Part shown: positions 1-9,190 of the stretch, piece by piece
Position numbering within the stretch: the stretch's first letter is position 1
How the letters are laid out: every line of letters starts with the position of its first letter
From: Acidobacteriota bacterium
Lineage (GTDB): Bacteria > Acidobacteriota > JAAYUB01
DNA length: 52,876 nt
Reading direction: 5' to 3'
NCBI GenBank assembly: GCA_017996395.1
Contig: JAGOHA010000010.1
Span: forward strand, 1-52,876
Program-made: the position numbers and the translations under genes
The notes under the pieces: model-generated
What the model was told of the DNA's origin: nothing
Databases searched by the model: none
What the model saw: only the letters and a program-made list of their open reading frames with translations

Positions 1-1
1 G

Positions 2-265
2 GTGCTGCGCCACACCTCGCCCCACCTGGCCGCGGGCAGCTTCAAGACGCCCACACTGGTGGTCCACGGCGAACGGGACCACCGCGTCTACCCGGGCAAC
101 GGCCTGGAGCTGTTCCAGACGCTGCAGGCGCGGGGCGTGCCGTCGCGGCTCATCTACTTCCCCGACGAGAATCACTGGGTCCTCAAGCCCAACAACTCGC
201 TGTTCTGGTACGACGAGGTGAAGGGGTGGTTTGAGAAATGGTTAACGGTGAACAGTGAACAGTGA
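2..265 (+). CDS. S9 (prolyl oligopeptidase-type) peptidase, C-terminal fragment
   Basis: The gene enters from the left edge, so only the last 87 codons are visible. They encode the end of an alpha/beta-hydrolase fold typical of S9 peptidases. A core strand (TPTLVVHGERDHRV) carries the probable catalytic Asp, and FPDENHWV carries the probable catalytic His. The nucleophilic Ser would lie upstream, outside the window. In the family these enzymes cleave short peptides after proline or related residues, often in the periplasm. The last residues (LTVNSEQ) are encoded inside a TGAACAG heptamer repeat, so the natural C-terminus was probably altered by the repeat. The gene converges on the tricorn-like gene that ends at 802. 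Confidence 0.85.
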   Translation: MLRHTSPHLAAGSFKTPTLVVHGERDHRVYPGNGLELFQTLQARGVPSRLIYFPDENHWVLKPNNSLFWYDEVKGWFEKWLTVNSEQ

Positions 266-290
266 ACAGTGAACAGTGAACAGTGAACAG
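249..290. repeat. Six perfect TGAACAG heptamers
   Basis: Six head-to-tail copies of TGAACAG begin inside the last codons of the S9 peptidase gene and supply its TGA stop. The array is the first module of the larger composite repeat that fills the space to the next gene. Confidence 0.95.
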
Positions 291-660
291 ATGGGAGATA
301 GGAGATAGGAGTTTAGAGTTAAGAGCTTCTTTTCGTGCTCGTAATTCGTAATCGTAATTCGTAATCGTAATCGTAATCGTAATTCGTAATCGTGCTCGTC
401 ATCGAGGCTAGAGACTCGAGACTCGAGGCTCGTTCCCAACCGGCGGACATCGGACTTCAGACATCGGCTTCGGAAATCGGAGTTCGACCCTGGGTTCTGG
501 GACCTGGGTTTTGGGACCTGGCCAAAGAACCCAGAACCCAGTTTCCAGAATCCTTCTACCGATTCACCGATTCACCGACCCATCAATTCGCCGACCCACC
601 GATGCACAGACTCACCGATGCACCGACCCACCGATGCACCGATGCACCGCAGAAATGAGC
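291..660. repeat. Composite intergenic repeat, locus 1
   Basis: No gene is seen here. The stretch is a chain of short-period modules: GGAGATA units (291-312); TAATCG/TAATTCG units (about 338-396); an ACTCGAG/GGCTCG block (about 403-434); a CGGACATCGG block (about 443-485); a GGGTTCTGGGACCTGG block with its complement (about 488-545); and CACCGAT units (about 560-648). The same modules, in the same order or its reverse complement, recur at the other composite loci. Confidence 0.9.
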
Positions 661-697
661 CAAAAAAACAGGGAGACGGGACCGAATCCCGTCTCCC
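661..697 (-). terminator. Intrinsic terminator of the tricorn-like gene
   Basis: An 11-bp perfect stem (GGGAGACGGGA at 671-681 with TCCCGTCTCCC at 687-697) has a 5-nt loop. Read on the minus strand it is followed by TG and then seven T residues. It lies about 105 nt past the stop of the minus-strand gene ending at 802. Confidence 0.9.
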
Positions 698-713
698 TGA
701 ACTTCCCACGAAT

Positions 714-785
714 TTACGAACCTTTGAACCTGCGAACTTTCAAACCTTCAAACTTTCAAACCATCGAACCTGAGAACCTGTGAAC
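714..785. repeat. GAACCT / TTCAAAC short-period repeat
   Basis: Degenerate units such as CGAACCT, TTCAAACC and GAGAACCTG fill the space between the terminator and the stop codon at 802. They belong to the same composite repeat locus. Confidence 0.75.
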
Positions 786-801
786 CAGTGATCTGCTTGT
801 C

Positions 802-3800
802 CTACTTCGGCCAGTGCTTGTCCTGCTGGTAGTCCCGGTACGGCGGGTGCTGGTGCTTCTTGGGTGGATTCTTCTCAAGTTCCTTCAGCAGGTACTCGAC
901 GCCCCGCTCGAGCTGGGTATCGCGGCCGGCGCGGACGGCGGCCGGATCCTGGTCCACCTCGACGTCGGGGGCGATGCCGGTGTTCTCGCCGATCCACTCG
1001 CCGGTCTCGCTCCAGAGCGCGGCGTCGGGGGCGGTGGCTCGGCCGCCGTCCATGAGCACCGGCATGCCGCCGGCCCGCACCAGGCCGCCCCAGGTGCGCT
1101 TGCCGATGAGGGGGCCGATCCCCATCTTCTTGAAGTAGTACGGCATGGCGTCGCCGCCGGAGCCGGCGTACTCGTTGATGAGCATCGCCTTGGGCCCGAA
1201 CACGGCGCCGTACGGCATGACGTCGTAGACGCCCTCGCGCCCCACGATGTAGTTCAGGAGCGGTCGGCGGAGGTAGTCCACCACATAGTCGGCCAGGGCG
1301 CCGCCGCCGTTGTAGCGCTCGTCGATGAGCACGGCCTGCTTGTCGAGCTGGGCGAAGAAGTAGCGGTTGAAGTAGGTGAAGCCGCCCATGAACGTGTCGG
1401 GCAGGTAGACGTAGGCGATGCGGCCGCCGGACATCTCGCCCACCTTGCGGCGGTTGTCCTCGATCCAGGCGAAGTGGCGCAGGGCCGACTCATCGGCCAC
1501 GGGCACCACGGTGACCTCGCGCGCGCCGGTGCCGTCGGGGTTGGGCCCCACCTTGAGGGTGACCGACTTGCCGGCGGTGGCCTCAAGCAGGGCATCCATG
1601 TCCTGGGGCGGCCGGAGGTCCACCCCGTTGACGGCCAACAGGTACTCGCCCGCCGTGACGCTCACACCCGGTTGGGCCAACGGCGCCCGCAGTTGGGGAT
1701 TCCAGCTCTCGCCGGTGAAGACGCGCGCGAAGCGGTAACGGTCGTTTTCGATTGAATAGTCGGCGCCGAGCAATCCGCCCGGCACGCGCTTGACGTCGGG
1801 CGTATCGCCGCCGCCCACGAACAGGTGGCTCACGGTGAGTTCGCCCAGCATCTCGTTGAACAGATAGTTGAGGTCCCAGCGGCTGACCACGGCGTCGAGA
1901 AACGGCGCGTACCGCTTCTCGGCCCGGGCCAGGTCGAGGCCGTGGTGCTGCGGGCTGTAGAAGAAGTCCCGCTCGCCCCGCCAGATCTCACGGTACATCT
2001 GGCGCCATTCCACCGGCGGGTCCACCCAGACCTCCATCCGATCCAGGTTCAGCCCGCCCTCGCCGGGCTTGCCCGGCATCATCGCCGGCAGGATGGACCA
2101 GCGCGGCCCCTGCCGCACCAGCGCCTTTTCGCCGTTGGCGGAGAGAGTGAAGAACGACACGCCGTCGAAGGCCTTCTCCTCCTTGCGCTTCTCCAGGTCG
2201 AAGCGGTGAACGGTGGCGGCGCCGGGGCCTGGCTGGTACGGATCGAAGGCCGGCGCTTCCATCAGGAACAGGGCGCCGGCCTTGCCGGCAACCAGGCTCA
2301 CGTAGTTGCGGGCCGGCACGGGCAGAGCCACGATTCGCAGGGTGATCCCCTCGAGATCGATCTCCACCTTCGGCGGCTCCGCGCCCGGTTTGCCTGGCGC
2401 GGCGGCGGGTTTGGCCGGTTCGACCGGCTGCTCCGCCGGCTTGTCGGCGCCGGCGGCCTTGGTGTCGTCTCCGGCCGCTGACTTTTCTTCCGCGGCGGGT
2501 TTGCCGTCCGGCTTGTCGCCGTCACGCTTATCTTCAGCCGGTTTTTCCTCGGCCACCTTCTCCTCGTCGCTCTCGGGCGCGAGCGGCGATGGCAGGTCCT
2601 TCTTCAGGACCACCGCATAGGCGCTGCTCGTGGCCGACCGGCCCAGCGAGGAGAGCCCCTCGCCCTGGGTGGGACCCACGTTGGTGGAGGCGACGAAGAA
2701 GATGTACTTGCCGCTCTTGTCGAACACCGGGTACTGGGCGTAGCTCATGCCGTCGGTGATCTGGAAGCTCTTCCCGTCTTCGAGGCGGTGGACGAAGATG
2801 GCGGCCAGCCGGTTGTCCAGGAGGCGGGAGTAGACGATCCACCGGCTGTCGGGCGACCAGGCGGGCGTCTGGTCGTTGCGGCGATTGTAGATCTTGTCGG
2901 TGTCCACCCGGACCGGCGCCGGGGTTTCCTGGCCCAGGTCCACGTACCAGATGTTCAGCCGCTTGTCGGTGAAGAGGATCTTCTTGCTGTCGGGCGACCA
3001 GACGGGATCGTAGAAGAATGACGGGGGCTCGCCCAGGGCTACTTTCCGCACGGGCGTGGTGCCCCGCTGGTCGGCGATGTGCAGGGCGTACTCGCCCGAC
3101 TCGTCGGAGAAGTAGGCGACGCGGGCGCCGTCGGGGGACCAGGCCGGCGCGCGCTCATGCACGCCTGGGGTGCGGGTCAGGTTGCGGATATCCCCCTTGT
3201 CGGCGGGGACGGTCACGATCTCGCCGCGGGCCTCGAACACGGCCCGCACGCCTGTGGGCGAGAGGCCGGCGTTGCGGATCGAGTTTGCGGCCTTGACCCA
3301 GCGGGGCCGCACCTCGGGGAAGTCGCCCCGCAGGGTGATGGCCACCCGCTGGCTGCGCGCCGTCTTCAAGTCGTACAGGTACAGACCGCCGAACTGCTCG
3401 TAGGCGATGGCGCCGGGGCCGGCCGAGGCGCTCTTGAAGTCGAAGCCCTTGTTCTCGATGACCTGGCGGACCTTGCGGGTGGCGGTGTCGTAGGCAAAGA
3501 GCGTGAACGGGCCGTTCCGGTCGGAGAGGAAGTAGACCGTGTCGTCCACCCACATGGGGTAGTAGTCGTTGGAATTGTCGCGGGGAATCTTTTCGCCGGC
3601 CAGGGTGTCGAGGCTCACGACCCGGATGTAGCTCGTGGTACCGCCCCGGTAGCGCTTCCAGGCGTTGAAGGCCGGGGAGAGCGGGGTGTAGGCGATGCGC
3701 CGGCCGTCGGGCGAGTAGCTGCCCGCCTCGGCTTCGTAGATCGGGAGCTGGGCGGGGAAGCCGCCTTCTTTCGGCACGGTGAACAGCTGGTTGGAGCGGG

Positions 3801-4194
3801 CGAAACCGGCCCGGCCGGAGTTGAACAGGATGGCGGAACCGTCGGGCGTCCATCCCACCGCCAAATCCCCGTCCGGGTGATAGGTGAGCCGCTTGGGCAC
3901 ACCCCCCTCGGCCGGGATGATGAAGACGTCCCAGTTGCCGTAGTACTGGCCGGAGAAGGCGATTGATTTGCCGTCCGGCGAAAACAGGGGATTGAGTTCC
4001 ATACCATCACCGGTGGTGAGGCGGACGGCCTCGCCGCCGCCGCGGGGCACCGACCAGAGGTCGCCGGCGTAGCTGAAGACGATGTGGGTGGCGTTGAGGG
4101 TCGGCGAACGGAACAACTGCGGCGCATCGGCCGCAGCCGTGGACCAGAGCGCGGCCAGGCAGAGGGCCGCCAGCAGCATCAGGCGTCGGGACAT
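802..4194 (-). CDS. Tricorn-like S41 protease with beta-propeller and PDZ domains
   Basis: A secreted or periplasmic serine protease of the tricorn type. The ATG at 4194 is chosen because AAGGAG sits 6 nt upstream and a signal peptide (MSRRLMLLAALCLAALWSTA) follows. A TTG 18 nt further upstream is less likely. Domains in order: PD40/WD40-like propeller blades with repeated SPDG motifs (about residues 25-530); an acidic, Lys/Ala/Pro-rich linker (about 535-610); a tricorn core region with a Ser-His pair at about 789-790 (TVSHLF); a PDZ domain (about 838-900); and an S41 catalytic domain with the probable nucleophile Ser1012 in NEYAGSGGDAM and a candidate Glu at 1066-1070. Family members degrade peptides. 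The substrate here is unknown. A terminator follows at 661-697. Confidence 0.92.
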   Translation of the reverse strand: MSRRLMLLAALCLAALWSTAAADAPQLFRSPTLNATHIVFSYAGDLWSVPRGGGEAVRLTTGDGMELNPLFSPDGKSIAFSGQYYGNWDVFIIPAEGGVPKRLTYHPDGDLAVGWTPDGSAILFNSGRAGFARSNQLFTVPKEGGFPAQLPIYEAEAGSYSPDGRRIAYTPLSPAFNAWKRYRGGTTSYIRVVSLDTLAGEKIPRDNSNDYYPMWVDDTVYFLSDRNGPFTLFAYDTATRKVRQVIENKGFDFKSASAGPGAIAYEQFGGLYLYDLKTARSQRVAITLRGDFPEVRPRWVKAANSIRNAGLSPTGVRAVFEARGEIVTVPADKGDIRNLTRTPGVHERAPAWSPDGARVAYFSDESGEYALHIADQRGTTPVRKVALGEPPSFFYDPVWSPDSKKILFTDKRLNIWYVDLGQETPAPVRVDTDKIYNRRNDQTPAWSPDSRWIVYSRLLDNRLAAIFVHRLEDGKSFQITDGMSYAQYPVFDKSGKYIFFVASTNVGPTQGEGLSSLGRSATSSAYAVVLKKDLPSPLAPESDEEKVAEEKPAEDKRDGDKPDGKPAAEEKSAAGDDTKAAGADKPAEQPVEPAKPAAAPGKPGAEPPKVEIDLEGITLRIVALPVPARNYVSLVAGKAGALFLMEAPAFDPYQPGPGAATVHRFDLEKRKEEKAFDGVSFFTLSANGEKALVRQGPRWSILPAMMPGKPGEGGLNLDRMEVWVDPPVEWRQMYREIWRGERDFFYSPQHHGLDLARAEKRYAPFLDAVVSRWDLNYLFNEMLGELTVSHLFVGGGDTPDVKRVPGGLLGADYSIENDRYRFARVFTGESWNPQLRAPLAQPGVSVTAGEYLLAVNGVDLRPPQDMDALLEATAGKSVTLKVGPNPDGTGAREVTVVPVADESALRHFAWIEDNRRKVGEMSGGRIAYVYLPDTFMGGFTYFNRYFFAQLDKQAVLIDERYNGGGALADYVVDYLRRPLLNYIVGREGVYDVMPYGAVFGPKAMLINEYAGSGGDAMPYYFKKMGIGPLIGKRTWGGLVRAGGMPVLMDGGRATAPDAALWSETGEWIGENTGIAPDVEVDQDPAAVRAGRDTQLERGVEYLLKELEKNPPKKHQHPPYRDYQQDKHWPK

Positions 4195-4415
4195 CGCGTG
4201 CTCCTTATCCAAGGGATGAAATTACTCATACGTTCAGATCCGCGGGCGGGTTCAGGCGAAATGCGCGTGGGCGACGGCCATCCGGGATCGGGTCTAGCCA
4301 GCGGCGGCCGGATGGCATAGAATAACCGGGCATGCTCCCGTGATGCAACAGCTCCGGTGGGCGGGTCCGGCCGTCGGCCGGTTCCGCCGGGTGCGACTTC
4401 CCGTGGGGGTGATCC
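4195..4415. promoter_or_regulatory. Divergent intergenic region between protease and glycoside hydrolase
   Basis: This 221-bp spacer must hold the promoters of both divergent genes. A plus-strand TAGAAT at about 4319 could be a -10 element, but no convincing -35 is seen. The Shine-Dalgarno of the minus-strand gene is at 4201-4206. Confidence 0.3.
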
Positions 4416-7400
4416 GTGAACAGAGAGGCAGGCAGACTGAATGGCCGGATGGCGGCGGCGCTGGCCGCGACGCTCGTGTTCGGATTCGCGGCCGCGGCGG
4501 CGGCCCAGGCCGCGCCGCCGGACCGCCGGATCGCCCTGTTCCAGACCGCCGGGTTTCCCGCAACGGACGTCCCGGCAGTGCCGCCGGCGGTGCTGACCGA
4601 GGCGCTGGCCGGACTGCCTGCCGACACCTTCGCCGATCCGGCGGAACTGGCGGCGGGATTGAACGCGGGCGGCCACGCCGTGCTTTTGCTGCCGTACGGC
4701 AGCGCCTTCCCGCTGGAGGCCTGGGACGCCATCCGCGCATTTCTCGACGCCGGCGGCGGCCTGGTGGTGCTGGGCGGCGCGCCGTTCCACCAGCCGGTGT
4801 ACCGCGCGGCGGACGGCAGCTGGGTGACGGGCGTCCGCCAGCCGACCTTCGCCCACGCGTTGCTCATCGGGCCCGCCGAGGCGATCGACCTCGGGGGCGC
4901 AGCCGGCGCCCTGACTGTCGCTCCCGCCACCGGCAGCTATTGGGATGGACCGGCATTCCCGCTCCCGGCGCGGACGTTCGCCCTGACGGTGCGGTTCGCC
5001 ACGCGGCCCGACACGCCGGGCGAGGACGGCGCCGCGGGCATCCGCGAGGCGGTGCTGCGGCCCCTGGTGCACGTCACGGGCGCCGACGGCATGCCGGCGG
5101 CCTGCCCGCTGCTGGAGATCGACCGCCTCCACGGCCCCGGCGCCGGCGGCCGCTGGGTGCTGGCGCCCTGCGACGCGGCGCTGCCGGCTCCGCTGATCCG
5201 GGCGATGGTCCGCCGGGCGCTCGATGGTCCTGTGGATCTGACCGCTCGGCCGGTGCCGGCGTGCGTGGAGCCGGGCGAAGCGCCCCGGCTGCGCGTCACG
5301 CTGCGCCGTCCGGGCGCGGCGGACGGGGCGGCCCCGGACGCCGCGGTGACGGTGTCCGACGAGGCGGGGCGGGCAGTCTGGTGCGGTCGGCTCCCGCTCG
5401 ACGGCATTCCGGCCTTCCGGACGGGCGAATTCGCCGTCCGGACCGACCGGCCGCTGGCTCCCGGGCTCTACCGCGTAGCGGTGGAACTGGCCGGCGCCGC
5501 CGTCAGCCCGGCGGCGGCCGGGACCGCGTTCTGGGTGCGGGACGGCGCGCTGCTCGCGGCCGGGCCGCGGCTCACCGCGTCGCGCGACTGGCTCCGGCGC
5601 GACGGCCGCGTCTTCCCGGTGGTGGGGACCACCTACATGGCGGGCGACGTCCATCGCAAGTTCCTGTTCGAGCCGAACCCGGCGGTGTGGGACCGCGACA
5701 TGGCGGCCATGCGCCGCGCCGGCGTCAATTTCATCCGGACGGGCCTCTGGACCGGCTGGAACCGGCTCATGTCCGACCCCGGCGCAGTGGACGAGAACGC
5801 TCTCCGCGCCCTGGACGCGTTTGTGCTGACCGCTGCCCGGCACGACCTGGCGGTCTGCTTCACCTTCTTCGCCTTCCGGCCGCCGCTCTACGGCGGCGAC
5901 AACCCGTACCTGGACCCCCGCGCGCTGGCCGGGCAGGAGGCGCTGCTGGCGCTGGTGGCGTCGCGCTACCGCGGGGTGAACTGGATCCATTGGGATCTGA
6001 TCAACGAGCCGTCTTACGCGCCCGCCGACGCGCTCTGGACCAACCGGCCCATCGGGGATGCCTATGAAGCGGCGGCCTGGGCCGAGTGGGTGAGCCGCCG
6101 CCACGGCGAGACGGCGGCCGCGGCGCGTGACCGCTGGCGGGACGCCGGGCCCGCGCCTTTCGCCGTGCCCGCGGCGGCCGCCCTGTCGCCGGCCATGGTG
6201 CGTGAGGACCGGACCCCCGCCAAGGGCTTCGACTTCCGGCTCTTCACCCAGGAGGTGGTGGCCGGCTGGGCGGCGCGGCTCCGCGCCGTGCTCCGGGCCG
6301 CCGGCGGCGACGCCCTGGTCACACTGGGCCAGGACGAGGCCGGCGCCGGCCTGAGCCCGTCGCCCCAATTCCACTATGAGTCGGTGGACTACACGGCCAT
6401 CCACACCTGGTGGAGCAACGACGACCTGCTGTGGGACGCCGTGGTGTCCAAGGTGCAGGAAAAACCGTGCCTGGTGCAGGAGACCGGAATGATGCGCCTG
6501 GAGGACGCCGACGGCTTCCCGTGGCGCACCCCCGAGGCGGCGGCCCGGCTGCTCGAGCGCAAGTACGCGCTGGCCTTCGCCGGCCGCGCCGCCGGCGCGG
6601 TGCAGTGGGCGTGGAACGTCAACCCGTACCAGCCGCTGGACAACGAGGCGGTGATCGGCATCATCCGCCCCGACGGCACGGCCAAGCCGGAGCTGCGCGT
6701 GCTGCGCGAGTTCGCCGCCTTCTTCGCCGCCGCGGCGCCGCGGCTCGACGACTGGGAACCCGATCCGGTGGTGCTCGTGCTGCCCCACGCCCGGATGTTC
6801 TCGGGACGGACCCAGCCGGCGGCGACCACCCGCCGCGCCGTGCGGGTGCTGGCGGACCGGTTCGGCGTGGTGCCCACGGCGCTGGCTGATCTGAAACTCT
6901 CGCCGGCGCGGCTCGCAGGCACCCGGCTGATCCTGGTCCCCGTGCCCGAGCTGATGGACGAGGCGGCGGCCGGGAGCCTGCAGACCGCGGCCGCGGCCGG
7001 CGCCCGGGTGCTGGTGACGGGAGCGGTGACGGGCGACCCGTACGGTCGCACGCCGGCTGCGCTGGCGGCGCTCGAACTTGTGGACCCGGGCCGACCCGTG
7101 GCGCTGCGGGAGCCGCTCGGCGGCGGCTGGGCCACCTTCGACGAGACGAAGGGGGAGTGGTTCCGGACCGCGCTCTCGCCCCGCCGCGAGGGCGAGGCGG
7201 CGGTCTGGCACGAGCCGCTGCCGCTGGAGCTGGCGCGCGAGGAGGCGCCCCTGGCGGCGCTCTACGGACGGGCGCTGGCGGCGGCCGGGCTGCCGGCGGA
7301 GCCGGCCGATGTGCCCATGACCGCCCGGGTGCTCCGCACGGGAGGCGTGGCGCTGGTGATCTGCGTGAATGAGTCGTCCGCCGACGCCGTGCGCGCGGTG

Positions 7401-7523
7401 ACCGTCGACGGCAGCCGCCTCGCGGTGCCCGTCCCGGGGGGCCGCTCCCGGCTCGTGCTCTGGGACTGCACCGCGCGATCGGTCATCGCGCAGACTCCGG
7501 GCCCGCCGGTCGCAGTTCCGTAA
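4416..7523 (+). CDS. Secreted clan GH-A glycoside hydrolase (GH5/GH42-like)
   Basis: A 1035-residue exported protein with an N-terminal signal sequence ending near AAAAAAQA. A GATase-like Rossmann segment (about residues 60-130, GGGLVVLGG) and a mixed beta region (about 260-385) come first. A TIM-barrel glycosidase follows (about 390-780). Its probable acid/base is Glu531 in WDLINEPSY and its probable nucleophile is Glu689 in CLVQETGM, a spacing normal for clan GH-A. A second GATase-like domain (about 785-890) resembles the trimerisation domain of GH42 beta-galactosidases. GTG at 4416 follows GGGGGTGATCC; an ATG at 4449 would also keep a signal peptide. The sugar substrate cannot be read from the sequence. 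Confidence 0.75.
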   Translation: MNREAGRLNGRMAAALAATLVFGFAAAAAAQAAPPDRRIALFQTAGFPATDVPAVPPAVLTEALAGLPADTFADPAELAAGLNAGGHAVLLLPYGSAFPLEAWDAIRAFLDAGGGLVVLGGAPFHQPVYRAADGSWVTGVRQPTFAHALLIGPAEAIDLGGAAGALTVAPATGSYWDGPAFPLPARTFALTVRFATRPDTPGEDGAAGIREAVLRPLVHVTGADGMPAACPLLEIDRLHGPGAGGRWVLAPCDAALPAPLIRAMVRRALDGPVDLTARPVPACVEPGEAPRLRVTLRRPGAADGAAPDAAVTVSDEAGRAVWCGRLPLDGIPAFRTGEFAVRTDRPLAPGLYRVAVELAGAAVSPAAAGTAFWVRDGALLAAGPRLTASRDWLRRDGRVFPVVGTTYMAGDVHRKFLFEPNPAVWDRDMAAMRRAGVNFIRTGLWTGWNRLMSDPGAVDENALRALDAFVLTAARHDLAVCFTFFAFRPPLYGGDNPYLDPRALAGQEALLALVASRYRGVNWIHWDLINEPSYAPADALWTNRPIGDAYEAAAWAEWVSRRHGETAAAARDRWRDAGPAPFAVPAAAALSPAMVREDRTPAKGFDFRLFTQEVVAGWAARLRAVLRAAGGDALVTLGQDEAGAGLSPSPQFHYESVDYTAIHTWWSNDDLLWDAVVSKVQEKPCLVQETGMMRLEDADGFPWRTPEAAARLLERKYALAFAGRAAGAVQWAWNVNPYQPLDNEAVIGIIRPDGTAKPELRVLREFAAFFAAAAPRLDDWEPDPVVLVLPHARMFSGRTQPAATTRRAVRVLADRFGVVPTALADLKLSPARLAGTRLILVPVPELMDEAAAGSLQTAAAAGARVLVTGAVTGDPYGRTPAALAALELVDPGRPVALREPLGGGWATFDETKGEWFRTALSPRREGEAAVWHEPLPLELAREEAPLAALYGRALAAAGLPAEPADVPMTARVLRTGGVALVICVNESSADAVRAVTVDGSRLAVPVPGGRSRLVLWDCTARSVIAQTPGPPVAVP

Positions 7524-7638
7524 CTTGCGTTCGCTGAACGCGCGCTTTGGACAAGGTGGCACATGCGGGTGCAACAGGCGACTGTCTTGCGCTGATACAA
7601 ACAGCCACTCGGTAAAATATTGAGCGGATGACCGGATC

Positions 7639-8364
7639 ATGAGCGAAGAGAACGGATCAACTGCGGCGAAGGGCACGCCAGGGCCGCTGTTCTGGTCCGC
7701 CATCGCGCTGCGCCTGGTCCTGGTGATGGGCGCGCTGGCCGCGGTGCTGTTTCTGGTTTCCGGCCGCTGGGACTGGATGATGGCCTGGGTCTATGTCGGG
7801 TTCATGGTCGTGGGCGGCGCCGCCAACGCTGTCCTTACGTTCCGCCGGAATCCCGGCCTGGCCCGTGAGCGAACCCATCCGCCCGCCGACGCCAAGACGT
7901 GGGACCGCTGGCTGGTCCGGGGCGTGGCGGTCTACGGGCCGCTGGCCGTGTACGCCACCGCGGCCCTGGACCAGCGGTTCCGCTGGACGACGCACCTGCC
8001 GGCCGCTCTGCCGTGGGTCGGACTCGGGCTCCTGTTGGCCGGCTATGTGCTGTCGAGCTGGGCGCTGGCGGTGAATCCGTTCTTCTCGGCGGTGGTCCGC
8101 ATCCAGCGCGACCGCGGTCACCGGGTCATCGAAGCCGGACCCTACCGGCGGATCCGCCACCCGGGCTACCTGGGTGGCCTGCTGGCCCACCTGGCCGCGC
8201 CGATGGTCCTCGAGTCGGCCTGGGCGTGGATCCCGGCGGCGCTGACCGCCGCGCTGCTGGTGGCGCGGACGGCGCTGGAGGACCGGACGCTGCGGGTCGA
8301 GCTGGATGGCTACGCCGCCTACGCCGGGCGCGTGCCCCGGCGCCTGCTGCCGGGGATCTGGTAG
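7639..8364 (+). CDS. Isoprenylcysteine carboxyl methyltransferase-like membrane protein
   Basis: A 241-residue integral membrane protein with about five or six hydrophobic segments. The C-terminal half carries the ICMT/PEMT signature: AGPYRRIRHPGYLGG, then an ALEDRTLRVELDGYAAYAGRV segment ending RRLLPGIW. These elements bind S-adenosylmethionine and the lipid-facing substrate in the family. Bacterial members methylate membrane-embedded substrates that are mostly unidentified. The ATG at 7639 has only a weak purine-rich stretch upstream. No operon partner is evident, and the RAYT element follows downstream. Confidence 0.82.
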   Translation: MSEENGSTAAKGTPGPLFWSAIALRLVLVMGALAAVLFLVSGRWDWMMAWVYVGFMVVGGAANAVLTFRRNPGLARERTHPPADAKTWDRWLVRGVAVYGPLAVYATAALDQRFRWTTHLPAALPWVGLGLLLAGYVLSSWALAVNPFFSAVVRIQRDRGHRVIEAGPYRRIRHPGYLGGLLAHLAAPMVLESAWAWIPAALTAALLVARTALEDRTLRVELDGYAAYAGRVPRRLLPGIW

Positions 8365-8550
8365 GTCGTCGTGGCGCAGGCGTCCCGCCTGTGAAAGTAA
8401 ACAGTAAATAGCGAACAAAGTGAAGGCCACGGGTCAGGCGGGCTGAGGGCAGTCGTTCGGCCCGGCGCGGCTCTGGCCGGTGCGGATCGTAGCGGGGACG
8501 ACATCGGTGACGGGGAAGACTGCCTCCGGGGTGCGCCGAAGGGCGCGCCT
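8365..8550. other. Gene-free spacer with a small hairpin and degenerate repeat
   Basis: No coding region is supported. CAGGCG-TCC-CGCCTG (8377-8391) is a 6-bp hairpin just past the methyltransferase stop. AACAGTAAATAGCGAACA (about 8399-8416) looks like a decayed version of the TGAACAG module seen at 249-290. Confidence 0.5.
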
Positions 8551-8650
8551 GGATATTAGCCGGTGGCAAGGCCGGGCCTGAAAGGCCGGCCGCGGCCACC
8601 GGAAAGCCGGCCCCAAGATCCGTTCCGCGCCCCGGAGCGGGCGCGGGGAG
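8551..8650. repeat. Left REP-like arm of the RAYT element
   Basis: The outer palindrome (8551-8604) is followed by a smaller one containing CGCGCCCCGGAGCGGGCGCG (about 8627-8646). It lies directly downstream of the transposase stop codon and may also end its transcript. The outer flank reads GGATATTAGCC. Confidence 0.85.
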
Positions 8651-8653
8651 CCG

Positions 8654-9100
8654 TCACCACAGATAGCGTTCATCATACGGCGTGCCAGAGATGTCCAGGA
8701 AGCGGCGGTATTCTTCCTGAAAGGTCTCCTTCCGATGGTGCTCTTCCTGATGTTCAATGTAGTGCCGGACCGCCTCCCGCCGGTCCGGACTCACGGTGAA
8801 TGCGCCGTACCCCTCCTGCCAGGCGAACTCCGGACGGTGCAGCGCTTCGTGCACCCACTCCGACGCGCCCCCCTTGAGGTCGCGCAGCAAGTCGGCGATG
8901 CGGTGGGTGGCTTTGTAGCCCATGAGCACATGGGCATGGTCTTCGACCCCGCCGACCGAAACCGGGACCGCGCCCAGCGACCGGACGAGCCCGCCCATGT
9001 ACTCGTGCAGACGGTCGCGCCAGTCGGGGGTGATCCACGGCTGGCGGTTCTTGGTGCTGAAGATGGCATGGACGAACAGACTCAGATGAGTGGATGGCAT
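8654..9100 (-). CDS. REP-associated tyrosine transposase (IS200-like, Y1)
   Basis: A 148-residue single-strand DNA transposase/nuclease. The HUH motif is His55-Ala-His57 in EDHAHVLMG and the single catalytic Tyr is Tyr114 in AVRHYIEHQ. The C-terminal DERYLW signature is typical of the TnpA_REP family. The length is normal and no frameshift is seen, so it is probably intact. GGGAGGGAG lies 6-7 nt before the ATG. The gene sits between inverted REP-like arms, which are its likely substrates. Confidence 0.93.
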   Translation of the reverse strand: MPSTHLSLFVHAIFSTKNRQPWITPDWRDRLHEYMGGLVRSLGAVPVSVGGVEDHAHVLMGYKATHRIADLLRDLKGGASEWVHEALHRPEFAWQEGYGAFTVSPDRREAVRHYIEHQEEHHRKETFQEEYRRFLDISGTPYDERYLW

Positions 9101-9190
9101 GACGGACTCCCTCCCACAGGTTTTACTATTAATAACGGACGAGAATCCAAGTGTTCAGGATGGGCCGACGATTCGTTCGGATCGGGTGGG

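Noticed and set aside
249..660. CRISPR array
   Set aside because: The units are too short and are not separated by unique spacers of even length, and no cas gene is present.
511..783. Small proteins encoded in the composite repeat
   Set aside because: The frames are simply translations of short-period DNA (for example repeated HRCTDAPT-like residues), with no Shine-Dalgarno.
4179..7703. Open frame of about 1170 codons on the minus strand opposite the glycoside hydrolase gene
   Set aside because: It has no homology-like motifs, is rich in Arg, Gly, Ala and Pro as expected for GC-rich antisense frames, and lies opposite a gene with a signal peptide and catalytic motifs.
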